From an uncultured Eubacteriales bacterium (lineage in GTDB: Bacteria > Bacillota > Clostridia > Oscillospirales > Oscillospiraceae): a stretch of 26,641 nt of DNA. The notes under the pieces were generated by a model. That model was not told the DNA's origin and did no database searches. It worked only from the letters and a program-made list of their open reading frames with translations. The number at the start of each line of letters is the position of its first letter. Position 1 is the first letter of the stretch. The stretch is taken from contig CABQNH010000028.1 of the NCBI GenBank assembly GCA_902465435.1, positions 1 to 26,641 on the forward strand, given 5' to 3'. Both the position numbers and the translations under genes were made by a program. Shown piece after piece: positions 1 through 6,774 of the stretch.

Positions 1-44
1 AATAGATTTCTGCCAGTTACCAGAATCAAATTTGCGCATAAACC

Positions 45-87
45 TTGACACTACCCAAAGCCTGTTTATGTTCATAATTATGAACAT
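45..87 (+). promoter_or_regulatory. Promoter-like site overlapped by a 20-bp palindromic operator
   Basis: TTGACA at 45-50 is followed after 16 bases by TATGTT at 67-72, a plausible sigma-A promoter. A perfect 20-base palindrome (68-87, half-site ATGTTCATAA) covers the -10 and the expected start point. This is the usual geometry for a repressor operator, or it may simply form a hairpin in the transcript. No gene follows directly. An 18-codon frame starts at 120 behind AGGG but is too short to call. Confidence 0.35.
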
Positions 88-134
88 TATCTTTTAATTC
101 GGTTGTGGCACAAGGGAATATGCCGTTATGTATT

Positions 135-162
135 GTCCCGAAAAGTATGCAATATTCGGGAC
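135..162. other. Stem-loop, 8-bp stem
   Basis: GTCCCGAA (135-142) pairs perfectly with TTCGGGAC (155-162) across a 12-base loop. It lies inside the inverted-repeat-bounded segment 9-218. There is no T-run on either side, so a terminator role is unlikely. Confidence 0.5.
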
Positions 163-607
163 GAAATCCGTTGTAACCTGATTGTATTGCCTTGGCAAAT
201 CTGATTCTGGCTGACAGACCCTGTCTGGCAGCTTGCGTTAGTGCGCCTTTGCGGACAAAAAATTCAGAGGTTATCCACAGCTTTTATTCGGCACCTATTG
301 TATAATGCGGATTGTGGCATTTGTGCGGTGTTGCCCTAATTCTCTGCTGTCAAATACGCTCTGCTGCGGTCATAATGATCTGCGACGGCAAGCTCGGCAT
401 ATTGTCTGACTTGAAGCCCCACTGTTTGATAGGAATAGCCCATACAAATTGCCACTTCCGCCGCCACAATCCGGCGTTTCTTTCATGTAACTGCCCACAT
501 ATTGCAGCAGCGGCATATTCCGAGATTTTGTGGGGGTATCCCTGTACCGCGCGATCCTTTGATATTGATATGCGCGGTGTCACATATGGCACAAGCTGCT
601 CAGCACA

Positions 608-685
608 TCGGCAGCCGTTGCCGATTTCAGTTGACCGCGGTCTATCACAATCGCATGATCTTTGTGATTGTAATGTACCGCGGTC
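608..685. other. Two adjacent stem-loops, one long
   Basis: ATCGGCA (608-614) pairs with TGCCGAT (620-626) over a 5-base loop. Just after it, GACCGCGGT (633-641) pairs with ACCGCGGTC (677-685). An inner stem of ACAATCGC (647-654) with GTGATTGT (664-671), containing one G-T wobble, gives an almost continuous hairpin of about 20 base pairs. No gene context explains them. They could be part of a non-coding RNA or the debris of an insertion element. Confidence 0.5.
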
Positions 686-812
686 TTGCTATTCAAAACA
701 CTGCCCTTTAAGGACACCGCATGGTTTAGGAAGCTCGATATGCAAAACCACGTCCAATACGCCCAGCTTTTCCGCTCTTCCTCCCGAAGGAATGCCTCCT
801 GTGGAGGACGGC

Positions 813-2183
813 TTAACCGCTGCAGATCAAAGCCTCACCGGCTTTGTAGATATCACCGGCGCCGACTGTGACAATCACGTCTCCCGGTGCGGCAATGGAA
901 CGCAGATAGGCGGAAACCTCGGGCAGCGTTTCAAAAAAGACGGAGCCGGGAATTTCCTGCTGCAGGTCGCGTGAGGAAATGCCGATGGTATTTTGCTCCC
1001 GCGCGGCGTAGATCTCGGCCAGAACGACCAGATCCACGCGCTTTAATTCCCGCACAAAATCGGAAAACAGCGCCTTGGTGCGGGAATAGGTGTGCGGCTG
1101 GAAGGCGAAAATCATGCGGCGGTAGCCCATTGTACGGACTGCGTCAATTAGAGCATGCAGTTCGCCGGGATGATGCGCATAGTCGTCGTAAATATCTGCG
1201 CCGTTGCAGGTTCCCTTAAACTCCATCCGGCGTCCCGCGCCCGTAAAGCCCGCGAGACCTTCGCTGACCGAACGGCCGTCTACGCCCTGCACATAGGCCG
1301 CTGACGCGGCGGCAAGCGCGTTGTAGACATTGTGGTGCCCTACCACGCTGAGCCTGACATGACAGTAAAGCTGTCCTTTGCACACAATATCGAACTCGCG
1401 CCAATCTTCGGAAAGATTTTTTGCCGTGACGTCGTTGGAGGCGTCCAGACCAAAGGTGAGATAGTGCAGCCCCTTGAGTGCCTCGCGGGTGTTCTTGTCA
1501 TCGCCGTTTGCAATCACATGACCGCTGGGTGGAACGAGCTGTGCAAATTTGCGGAAGGAGGCCTGCACATCTGCAAGGTCGCGGAAGAAATCGAGATGGT
1601 CGGCTTCAATATTGTTAATGATCGCGACGGTGGGGAAGAAGTTCAGGAAGGAGTTGCAGTATTCGCAGCTCTCCATAATGATCGTGTCACCATGGCCGAC
1701 GCGATGTCCCGCCTTCAAAATCGGAAGATAGCCGCCGATCATAACGGTGGGATCGCGCTGCGCGGCGAGATAAATATGCGTCAGCATAGAGGTCGTCGTG
1801 GTTTTCCCGTGCGTACCGGCGACGCACAGCGCATTTTTGTAGGAACGCATGATAACGCCCCAAGCCTGCGCGCGCTCAAAGACGGGGATCCCGTGTGCGC
1901 GCGCCGCAGCGATTTCGGGGTTGTCGTTGTGCGCGGCGGCGGTTCGAATCAGGCAGTCCACACCGTCGACATTTTTGGCGCTGTGGCCGATGTAGACCTG
2001 AATGCCGCTTGCTATCAGTTCGTCGGTTGAGACGGAGGAATTCATATCCGAGCCGGAAATCTCAAGCCCCATTCCGCGCAGTACCAGTCCGAGCGGCCGC
2101 ATGGACACGCCGCCGATGCCGACAAGGTGGATGCGCTTGCCGGGAACGAGATAGGACTCAATCGTTTTTTTTGAAGTATTCAT
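813..2183 (-). CDS. murC: UDP-N-acetylmuramate--L-alanine ligase MurC
   Basis: This cytoplasmic ATP-dependent ligase joins L-alanine to UDP-N-acetylmuramic acid, the first peptide-forming step of peptidoglycan precursor synthesis. The 456-residue product has the normal family length. The N-terminal GIGGVSM (22-28) is the UDP-MurNAc-binding signature of MurC. The Mur ligase P-loop GTHGKTTT lies at 123-130, and the C-terminal ligase domain has the expected DDYAHHP motif. The ATG at 2183 sits behind AAGGAG with six bases of spacing. The gene stands alone, away from any division and cell wall cluster, and diverges from prfB with its own promoter. No clear terminator follows it on the minus strand. 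Confidence 0.97.
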   Translation of the reverse strand: MNTSKKTIESYLVPGKRIHLVGIGGVSMRPLGLVLRGMGLEISGSDMNSSVSTDELIASGIQVYIGHSAKNVDGVDCLIRTAAAHNDNPEIAAARAHGIPVFERAQAWGVIMRSYKNALCVAGTHGKTTTTSMLTHIYLAAQRDPTVMIGGYLPILKAGHRVGHGDTIIMESCEYCNSFLNFFPTVAIINNIEADHLDFFRDLADVQASFRKFAQLVPPSGHVIANGDDKNTREALKGLHYLTFGLDASNDVTAKNLSEDWREFDIVCKGQLYCHVRLSVVGHHNVYNALAAASAAYVQGVDGRSVSEGLAGFTGAGRRMEFKGTCNGADIYDDYAHHPGELHALIDAVRTMGYRRMIFAFQPHTYSRTKALFSDFVRELKRVDLVVLAEIYAAREQNTIGISSRDLQQEIPGSVFFETLPEVSAYLRSIAAPGDVIVTVGAGDIYKAGEALICSG

Positions 2184-2217
2184 ATCATTCTCCTTAAAAA
2201 GGAACGCTGTTTTCTTC

Positions 2218-2243
2218 CTATTAGGTCTATCTATTAGGTCTAT
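2218..2243. repeat. Perfect 13-bp tandem duplication in the murC leader
   Basis: CTATTAGGTCTAT occurs twice back to back (2218-2230 and 2231-2243). It lies just downstream of the predicted murC start point, between the promoter and the ribosome binding site. It could be a paired operator site or a recent slippage duplication. Confidence 0.8.
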
Positions 2244-2256
2244 GCCCTAAATTCTA

Positions 2257-2285
2257 ATTATAATACATTTCCGATCACTTTACAA
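2257..2285 (-). promoter_or_regulatory. murC promoter
   Basis: On the minus strand TTGTAA (2285-2280) is followed after 17 bases by a perfect TATAAT (2262-2257). Transcription would start near 2250, giving a leader of about 65 bases that contains the 13-bp tandem repeat. Confidence 0.75.
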
Positions 2286-2383
2286 GAGTAATCTTGCGCC
2301 AAGCGGGGCAAACCCGCAAATCTCCTGTCAAATGAAAATGCGGCGGCAGGTCAGGCAATTCTGCCGATTGGGGAAATTTCTTC

Positions 2384-2412
2384 TTTACAGAACCGGAAAT
2401 ATAGGGTATACT
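2384..2412 (+). promoter_or_regulatory. prfB promoter
   Basis: TTTACA (2384-2389), a 17-base spacer and TATACT (2407-2412) make a good sigma-A promoter. It lies about 50 bases upstream of the prfB start codon and diverges from the murC promoter. Confidence 0.75.
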
Positions 2413-2465
2413 TTTAACGATTGGAAATATGCGAAATTTGCGCAAAAGGTAACGGAGAATACACA

Positions 2466-3590
2466 ATGATTGATTTTAGTGAATATAAGGTTCGGCTTTC
2501 TGACCTGAAGCCAAAGCTCGCGGAGCTTCGCGAGAATCTGGATATTAAGGGCGCGACGGACGAGCTGGAGCGTTTGCATATGATGCAGGAGGCCCCCGGC
2601 TTTTGGGACGATCCCGAAAAGTCGCAGAAGGCGGTTCGCCGCACGCGGACGCTGGAAAACAAATGTGAAAAATTTAAAAAAATGACCGCGCAGTGGGACG
2701 ACTTGATGACCATCTGCGAAATGGCGCTGGAGGAGCACGACGACTCGCTGGCCGACGAGGTGGCGGACGGCTACGCGATGCTCTCGCGGGAGATGGAAGA
2801 GGCGCGGCTGGAGACGCTCCTGACCGGTGAATACGATGCAAACAATGCAATCGTTTCCTTCCAGGCAGGCGCAGGCGGCACAGAGGCACAAGATTGGGCG
2901 CAGATGCTCTACCGGATGTACACCCGCTGGGTGGAGGCGCATGGCATGGCCTATAAGATCCTTGACTATCTCGACGGCGAAGAGGCCGGAATCAAGTCCG
3001 CCAGCATCCTTGTCGAGGGGGAAAACGCATACGGCTTTCTCAAAAGCGAGAACGGCGTGCATCGGCTTGTGCGCATCTCGCCTTTCGACGCAAACGCACG
3101 CCGCCAGACCTCGTTTTCTGCAGTGGAGGTGATCCCGGAGATTACGGACGATACAAACGACGTGGAAATTCGCCCGGAGGACATCGAAATGCAGGTCTAC
3201 CGCTCGTCCGGCGCAGGCGGTCAGCATATCAATAAAACCTCCTCGGCGGTTCGCCTGATTCACAAGCCGACCGGCATTGTCGTTGCCTGCCAGACGCAGC
3301 GCGACCAATTCCAAAACAAGGAAACCTGCATGCGGATGCTGCGCTCCAAGCTGATTGAGATCAAGGAGCGGGAGCATCTTGACAAAATCTCCGATATTAA
3401 GGGCGTCCAGCAGAAAATCGAATGGGGCAGCCAGATTCGGAACTATGTCTTCATGCCCTATACGCTTGCGAAGGACACGAGAACCGGCTATGAAATGACA
3501 AACATTCAGGCCGTGATGGACGGGGATTTGGACGGCTTTATCAATGCCTATCTGACCCTGCTGGCAACCGGCAACAAAGCCGCAAAATAA
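2466..3590 (+). CDS. prfB: Peptide chain release factor 2
   Basis: Release factor 2 reads UGA and UAA stop codons on the ribosome and triggers hydrolysis of peptidyl-tRNA. The codon-recognition motif SPF is present (ISPFDANARRQTSF region), and the catalytic GGQ is at residues 251-253, as expected for the family. The 374-residue length is normal. The ATG at 2466 is chosen because CGGAG sits eight bases upstream and the residues before it do not resemble the family; the frame itself stays open upstream to 2421. Unlike many bacterial prfB genes, the reading frame is continuous: there is no in-frame UGA near codon 25, so no programmed frameshift is needed. The gene is followed by secG, which has its own promoter. 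Confidence 0.97.
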   Translation: MIDFSEYKVRLSDLKPKLAELRENLDIKGATDELERLHMMQEAPGFWDDPEKSQKAVRRTRTLENKCEKFKKMTAQWDDLMTICEMALEEHDDSLADEVADGYAMLSREMEEARLETLLTGEYDANNAIVSFQAGAGGTEAQDWAQMLYRMYTRWVEAHGMAYKILDYLDGEEAGIKSASILVEGENAYGFLKSENGVHRLVRISPFDANARRQTSFSAVEVIPEITDDTNDVEIRPEDIEMQVYRSSGAGGQHINKTSSAVRLIHKPTGIVVACQTQRDQFQNKETCMRMLRSKLIEIKEREHLDKISDIKGVQQKIEWGSQIRNYVFMPYTLAKDTRTGYEMTNIQAVMDGDLDGFINAYLTLLATGNKAAK

Positions 3591-3613
3591 TTCTCGATTT
3601 TTCAAAATATTTC

Positions 3614-3642
3614 TTGAAAATATGCGGATCTTATGCTAAGAT
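3614..3642 (+). promoter_or_regulatory. secG promoter
   Basis: TTGAAA (3614-3619), a 17-base spacer and TAAGAT (3637-3642) with an upstream TGC (3634-3636, extended -10) form a good sigma-A promoter. The leader before secG would be about 80 bases. Confidence 0.7.
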
Positions 3643-3728
3643 AGTTAAGCTGTCTGTACATTATGTCCGTCATGGATTGCATATCGGCCTGCCGTCAGCC
3701 GAAAGAGCGGCATTATTTGGAGGTAAAA

Positions 3729-3980
3729 ATGGATACTTTAAGAATCATTCTCACCATCGTACAGGTTATTTCCGCGATCGTTCTGACGCTTGTCGTCACC
3801 TTCCAGTCCGGTAAGGAAGAAGGCCTGAGCAGCGCAATCGGCGGCGGCTCCGACTCTTACCTTGGCAAAAACGGCGCGAATACCCGGGATGCAAAGCTCG
3901 CTCGTATGACCAAGTGGGTCGCTGCGGTGTTCCTTGTCCTGACGCTCGTCATCGTGATTCTGCAGACTGCTGCACATTAA
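3729..3980 (+). CDS. secG: Protein translocase subunit SecG
   Basis: SecG is the small accessory subunit of the SecYEG channel in the cytoplasmic membrane. The 83-residue product shows two hydrophobic segments (about residues 5-23 and 57-79) separated by a polar linker with the typical Gly/Ser-rich stretch (SSAIGGGSDSYLG) after a QSGKEEG motif, which is characteristic of the family. The ATG at 3729 follows GGAGG with five bases of spacing. The frame continues upstream to 3663 but has neither homology nor a ribosome binding site there. The TAA stop is directly adjacent to the convergent spoIID stop codon. Confidence 0.93.
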   Translation: MDTLRIILTIVQVISAIVLTLVVTFQSGKEEGLSSAIGGGSDSYLGKNGANTRDAKLARMTKWVAAVFLVLTLVIVILQTAAH

Positions 3981-5012
3981 TCAATCATTGGAAACAGTAA
4001 GCTGTCCCGACGCAGTTCGGGACAGCTTTTTTATCTCTGTTCCCTGATAGTAATATCGAAGGATCTCTTCGCAGTCTGCGCCCTCTTGCGCGCGCGCATT
4101 GGCGCCGTATTGGCTCAGGCCGACCCGGTGGCCGTTTCCGCGCGTTTCAAAGCGGGCGACGCCGTCTGCCAGCGTCAGCACGAAGCGCGTGGAGCGAAGG
4201 GAAAACAGCTTGCGAAGCTCTTTGCCGGTAAAGGCTTCCCCGCCGATTTCAATGGTTTCCACGCCGTCACCCGCAGTTCGCGTTACCGCGCCGACGGCGT
4301 CTGCACGGGACACGTCCAGCGTAAACGCAGGGCGGATCGTGCGCAGATTCTCCACAAATTCCGACACGGGAAGCTCCAGCGTTTCGCTGTAGCGCAGCGC
4401 AGCTTCCTCTCCTGGGCTATCTACCGCCTGCAGATAGGGAATATCGCCGCCCCAGACGGCGGCCGCGGCCTCCGTCCTTCCGCCGGAGCAGGAGAAAAAG
4501 GTCGCATCGATCAAATCTCCGGCGTAGGTTACGACTTTGCCGTCCGTTTCCGTCACCGCCTGATGCAGCCGGTCATAATACTGCTCTCCCTGCGCGCCGA
4601 CCTTTTGCAGGTACATTTCGCGCGACAGGTATCCCTGACAGCAGGAGGAGCAGGTGCAGACGGCGGCGCTGCCATGCTTGCCCGCCTGTAGCTGACGGAG
4701 CGTAAAGGTGCGCGAAGCGATCGCTTGTGCCTTCAGCGCCTCCAGCTCAAAGCTTGCGGGCATTTCCGCACACAGCACGCCGGTCAAATAATCCTCCATG
4801 GAGATTTGCTGCTCATCATCGTCAAACAGCACGGTCAAAAGCGTATTTCGGTCCGTCTGCTCGACCTCCGCCGCAGCTTGGATGCTGTCGGGCTGCTTGG
4901 TCGTCGCCTCTTCTCCTCGCACGGTCGCCTCGACGGCCGTGTCGGCGAAAAGAAAGGCGAGCGTCACGCTGAACGCTGCGGCCAGTACCCCTGCACAGAA
5001 TGCTTGTCTCAT
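3981..5012 (-). CDS. spoIID: SpoIID/LytB-domain protein, stage II sporulation protein D
   Basis: SpoIID is a membrane-anchored lytic transglycosylase that, with SpoIIP and SpoIIM, degrades septal peptidoglycan during engulfment of the forespore. The 343-residue product has an N-terminal hydrophobic anchor (about 3-25). The SpoIID domain follows with AEMPASFELEALKAQAIASR containing the expected catalytic-site glutamate, a cysteine-rich CTCSSCCQGY segment, the FFSCSGGRTE motif and the C-terminal GNGHRVGLSQYGA. ATG at 5012 is used because AGGAG lies nine bases upstream; the open frame extends to 5108 without a ribosome binding site. The last 17 codons double as the secG terminator. No clear sigma-A promoter is visible, as expected if a sporulation sigma factor drives it. 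A vegetative SpoIID-like paralogue cannot be excluded. Confidence 0.88.
   Translation of the reverse strand: MRQAFCAGVLAAAFSVTLAFLFADTAVEATVRGEEATTKQPDSIQAAAEVEQTDRNTLLTVLFDDDEQQISMEDYLTGVLCAEMPASFELEALKAQAIASRTFTLRQLQAGKHGSAAVCTCSSCCQGYLSREMYLQKVGAQGEQYYDRLHQAVTETDGKVVTYAGDLIDATFFSCSGGRTEAAAAVWGGDIPYLQAVDSPGEEAALRYSETLELPVSEFVENLRTIRPAFTLDVSRADAVGAVTRTAGDGVETIEIGGEAFTGKELRKLFSLRSTRFVLTLADGVARFETRGNGHRVGLSQYGANARAQEGADCEEILRYYYQGTEIKKLSRTASGQLTVSND
3999..4032 (+). terminator. secG terminator, embedded in spoIID coding sequence
   Basis: AAGCTGTCCCGA (3999-4010) pairs perfectly with TCGGGACAGCTT (4017-4028) over a six-base loop and runs into TTTTTT (4027-4032). This is a textbook intrinsic terminator for plus-strand transcription. 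The same bases are codons near the 3' end of the opposing spoIID gene. Confidence 0.93.
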
Positions 5013-5160
5013 TGGTATCATCTCCTTCTTCAGCAGACTATGCGTTCCGCAGCCGGAATATGCAGACGCAGAAGCTCCGAAGAAGCGCGCCGCCAGACTG
5101 CGCCGCATATGGTCAAGGCGGAAACGTGGCTGCGGCGGCCGGAGGACTGCCGCCGACTGC

Positions 5161-5190
5161 TTGACAGAAGGACGGGGAAGCCGCTATAAT
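5161..5190 (+). promoter_or_regulatory. Consensus promoter for the 5310/5693 gene pair
   Basis: TTGACA (5161-5166) and TATAAT (5185-5190) are both perfect consensus hexamers separated by 18 bases. The leader to the start codon at 5310 is about 113 bases, GC-rich, and contains a 14-base perfect palindrome (5216-5229), part of which recurs at 5271-5281. Confidence 0.8.
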
Positions 5191-5309
5191 GCGAGCAGAG
5201 AGCGACGGCCGCGGACTTCTGCGCAGAAGCGGGAACTGGCCGCGCACGGCGGAAACGGCCTTTGATAGCGCTGCGCAGAAGGCCAGAGCAGGAGAAGGGA
5301 GCGAGGGAA

Positions 5310-5696
5310 ATGGTATGGATCGTATGTGCGGATAATCGGGACGGCATTTTGTTTAACGGCCGCAGATTGAGCCGGGATCGCGCAGTCTGCACGGATATTC
5401 TGCGGCTTGCGGCGGGCAGGGCGCTCTGGATGAATGCCTACTCGGCAAAGCTTTTCCCCACTGCGGAGAACCTTCATATTTCGGAAGCCCCTGCGCAATG
5501 CGCCGGTGCAGACGAGCTTTGCTTTTTTGAAAATACGACGCCGGAGGGGGAAGCGGACACGCTGGTCGTTTATCGCTGGAATCGGGACTACCCGGCTGAC
5601 CGTTACTTATCGCTGACGGGCTGGCGGCGAACCGACGCGGAGGATTTCCAAGGCTACTCGCACGAGCGAATTACAAGGGAGGTCTATAAACGGTGA
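5310..5696 (+). CDS. Uncharacterised protein paired with a nuclease lipoprotein
   Basis: I cannot assign a function to this 128-residue protein. It has no signal peptide or membrane segment, so it is probably cytoplasmic. It starts VWIVCADNRDGILFNGRR and ends in an aromatic and charged block (YRWNRDYPADRYL ... GYSHERITREVY). Similar proteins seem familiar to me from gut Clostridia, sometimes under unreliable names, but I cannot verify this. ATG at 5310 is preferred because GGGAGCGAGGG precedes it; the frame is open from 5262 without a good site. Its stop overlaps the GTG start of the nuclease gene by four bases, implying coupled translation from the consensus promoter at 5161-5190. Confidence 0.75.
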   Translation: MVWIVCADNRDGILFNGRRLSRDRAVCTDILRLAAGRALWMNAYSAKLFPTAENLHISEAPAQCAGADELCFFENTTPEGEADTLVVYRWNRDYPADRYLSLTGWRRTDAEDFQGYSHERITREVYKR

Positions 5697-6550
5697 GAAG
5701 ATTTTTCGCGCTGTGGCTGGCGCTTATCTGTCTGCTCCTTGCCCTTGGCGGATGCGGATTCGATGCGCAGACAGATCGGGACGCTGCGCAAATAACACGG
5801 GAGGCGATCCCGGACTATTCCGGTGCGGCCTATGTGGAAGTGGAGGGAGGCGTGCCGCGCCTTCAAGCGGAGGATTTTTCGGGCGAATCCTTTGAGACCT
5901 ACAGTTCGCTCGATTCCCTGGGTCGCTGCGGCACAGCGTACGCCTGCGTCGGTCTGGATCTGATGCCAACGGAAAAGCGCGGCTCCATCGGAAGCGTGAA
6001 GCCATCCGGCTGGCAGACGGCAAAGTACGATTGCGTGGAGGGAAGGTATCTGTATAACCGCTGCCATTTGATCGGCTATCAGCTGAGCGGAGAGAATGCC
6101 AACGCGCGCAACCTGATTACCGGCACGAGATACCTGAACACGCAGGGCATGCTGCCCTTTGAGAATATGGTCGCGGACTACGTCAAGGAAACGGAGAACC
6201 ATGTGCTTTACCGTGTGACGCCGGTGTTTTACGAGCAGGAGCTGGTGGCGCGCGGCGTTTTGATGGAGGGCTGGTCCGTGGAGGACGAGGGCGAAGGTAT
6301 CTGCTTTTTTGTCTACGCCTACAATGTCCAGCCGGGCATCGAGATCGACTATGCCACTGGGGAAAGCCGCCTGAAATCACAGACGGGCGAGACGGAGCAT
6401 TATATTTTGAATACCAATACCCGCAAATTTCATAAGCCGGAGTGCGCGTCGGCGGCAAGCATTCAGCCAGACAACCGGCAGGAGTACGAAGGCAGCCGGG
6501 AGCAGCTGATTCAACAGGGCTATCAGCCGTGCGGAAGCTGCAGACCATAA
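5693..6550 (+). CDS. DNA/RNA non-specific endonuclease lipoprotein with C-terminal Ada-like cysteine domain
   Basis: This is a predicted surface-anchored, metal-dependent nuclease of the DNA-entry/EndA-like family. The N-terminus is a lipoprotein signal (hydrophobic 4-18, lipobox LGGC, lipidated Cys21). The nuclease domain holds the active-site motif NRCHLIG with the catalytic-type His125, then the family's NARNLITGTRYLNTQGM segment that supplies metal-binding asparagines. After about residue 230 comes a small domain, YILNTNTRKFHKPEC ... PCGSC, resembling the Ada-type zinc-binding domain found at the end of related nucleases. The start is GTG at 5693, behind GGGAGG with ten bases of spacing, overlapping the upstream gene. 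A role in nucleic-acid scavenging or DNA uptake is inferred from the family. Confidence 0.85.
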   Translation: MRRFFALWLALICLLLALGGCGFDAQTDRDAAQITREAIPDYSGAAYVEVEGGVPRLQAEDFSGESFETYSSLDSLGRCGTAYACVGLDLMPTEKRGSIGSVKPSGWQTAKYDCVEGRYLYNRCHLIGYQLSGENANARNLITGTRYLNTQGMLPFENMVADYVKETENHVLYRVTPVFYEQELVARGVLMEGWSVEDEGEGICFFVYAYNVQPGIEIDYATGESRLKSQTGETEHYILNTNTRKFHKPECASAASIQPDNRQEYEGSREQLIQQGYQPCGSCRP

Positions 6551-6558
6551 AAGAAAGA

Positions 6559-6584
6559 CGCCTCGAGCGGAAAGGCTCGAGGCG
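6559..6584 (+). terminator. Stem-loop after the nuclease gene
   Basis: CGCCTCGAGC (6559-6568) pairs perfectly with GCTCGAGGCG (6575-6584) over a six-base loop, nine bases after the stop codon. The T-run is poor (CTTCAT), so termination may be partial, or the hairpin may protect the 3' end. Confidence 0.6.
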
Positions 6585-6675
6585 CTTCATAAAAGGAATA
6601 GAAAAAGAGGAATAAAAATGAAAAAACAACTTCTTATGCACATCCTTATTCTATGCGAAAGATATTAAGAAAGTA

Positions 6676-6728
6676 AGCGAAAAGATTTTAAGTTTTTATT
6701 AAGTTTTTCGCTGCTTCGCAGGTTTTTT
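6676..6728 (+). terminator. Weak second terminator before the alaS promoter
   Basis: AGCGAAAA (6676-6683) pairs with TTTTCGCT (6705-6712). A small CTGC/GCAG hairpin (from 6711) then leads into TTTTTT at 6723-6728. The two structures are mutually exclusive at their junction. They plausibly finish termination of the nuclease transcript just upstream of the alaS promoter. Confidence 0.4.
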
Positions 6729-6740
6729 CTGATGCGAATG

Positions 6741-6768
6741 TTGACAAAACGGACTTTTGTGGTAAAAT
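6741..6768 (+). promoter_or_regulatory. alaS promoter
   Basis: TTGACA (6741-6746) is followed after 16 bases by TAAAAT (6763-6768). Transcription would begin at about 6775, at the 5' end of the T-box leader. Confidence 0.75.
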
Positions 6769-6774
6769 AGTGAC

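Larger units (their letters stand above)
9..218. repeat. Imperfect inverted-repeat pair enclosing a ~160-bp segment
   Basis: Bases 20-34 (CCAGAATCAAATTTG) match the reverse complement of 196-210 at 14 of 15 positions. The flanking 9-16 and 211-218 also match at 7 of 8, with a 3-base insertion on the left side. The repeats enclose a promoter-like site, the 68-87 palindrome and the 135-162 hairpin. The arrangement resembles a miniature inverted-repeat element, or a long-range stem of a structured RNA. No target-site duplication can be seen because the left arm is at the window edge. Confidence 0.55.
1..812. other. Gene-free left edge, rich in inverted repeats
   Basis: No convincing gene was found here. 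The region is visibly richer in A and T than the coding DNA to its right. It contains an inverted-repeat pair (9-34 with 196-218), a 20-base perfect palindrome (68-87) and stem-loops at 135-162, 209-233, 608-626 and 633-685. On the minus strand, 482 down to 336 is open for 48 codons and reads like protein. The same frame is also open from 599 to 486, separated only by one TGA stop, so a decayed gene is possible, but I recognise no family. It could also be a structured RNA or the edge of a mobile element that continues to the left. Confidence 0.5.

Noticed and set aside
271..279. A perfect DnaA-box sequence TTATCCACA
   Set aside because: It is a single copy with no cluster, no AT-rich unwinding element and no dnaA/dnaN genes nearby, so it does not indicate an origin.
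301..306. A consensus TATAAT
   Set aside because: No acceptable -35 lies 16-18 bases upstream and no gene follows.
312..974. A 220-codon plus-strand frame at the left edge
   Set aside because: It starts from TTG without a ribosome binding site, runs antisense into murC for about 160 bases and has Cys/His-rich text without family resemblance.
1941..1950. A tRNA T-loop-like GGTTCGAATC
   Set aside because: It lies in murC coding sequence and no acceptor or anticodon arms can be folded around it.
6618..6668. A 16-codon frame (MKKQLL...) behind AGAGGA, between the nuclease gene and the alaS promoter
   Set aside because: The ribosome binding site is good, but the peptide is very short, lies after a hairpin and shows no regulatory link to alaS, which already has a T-box. 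It was left out for lack of support.
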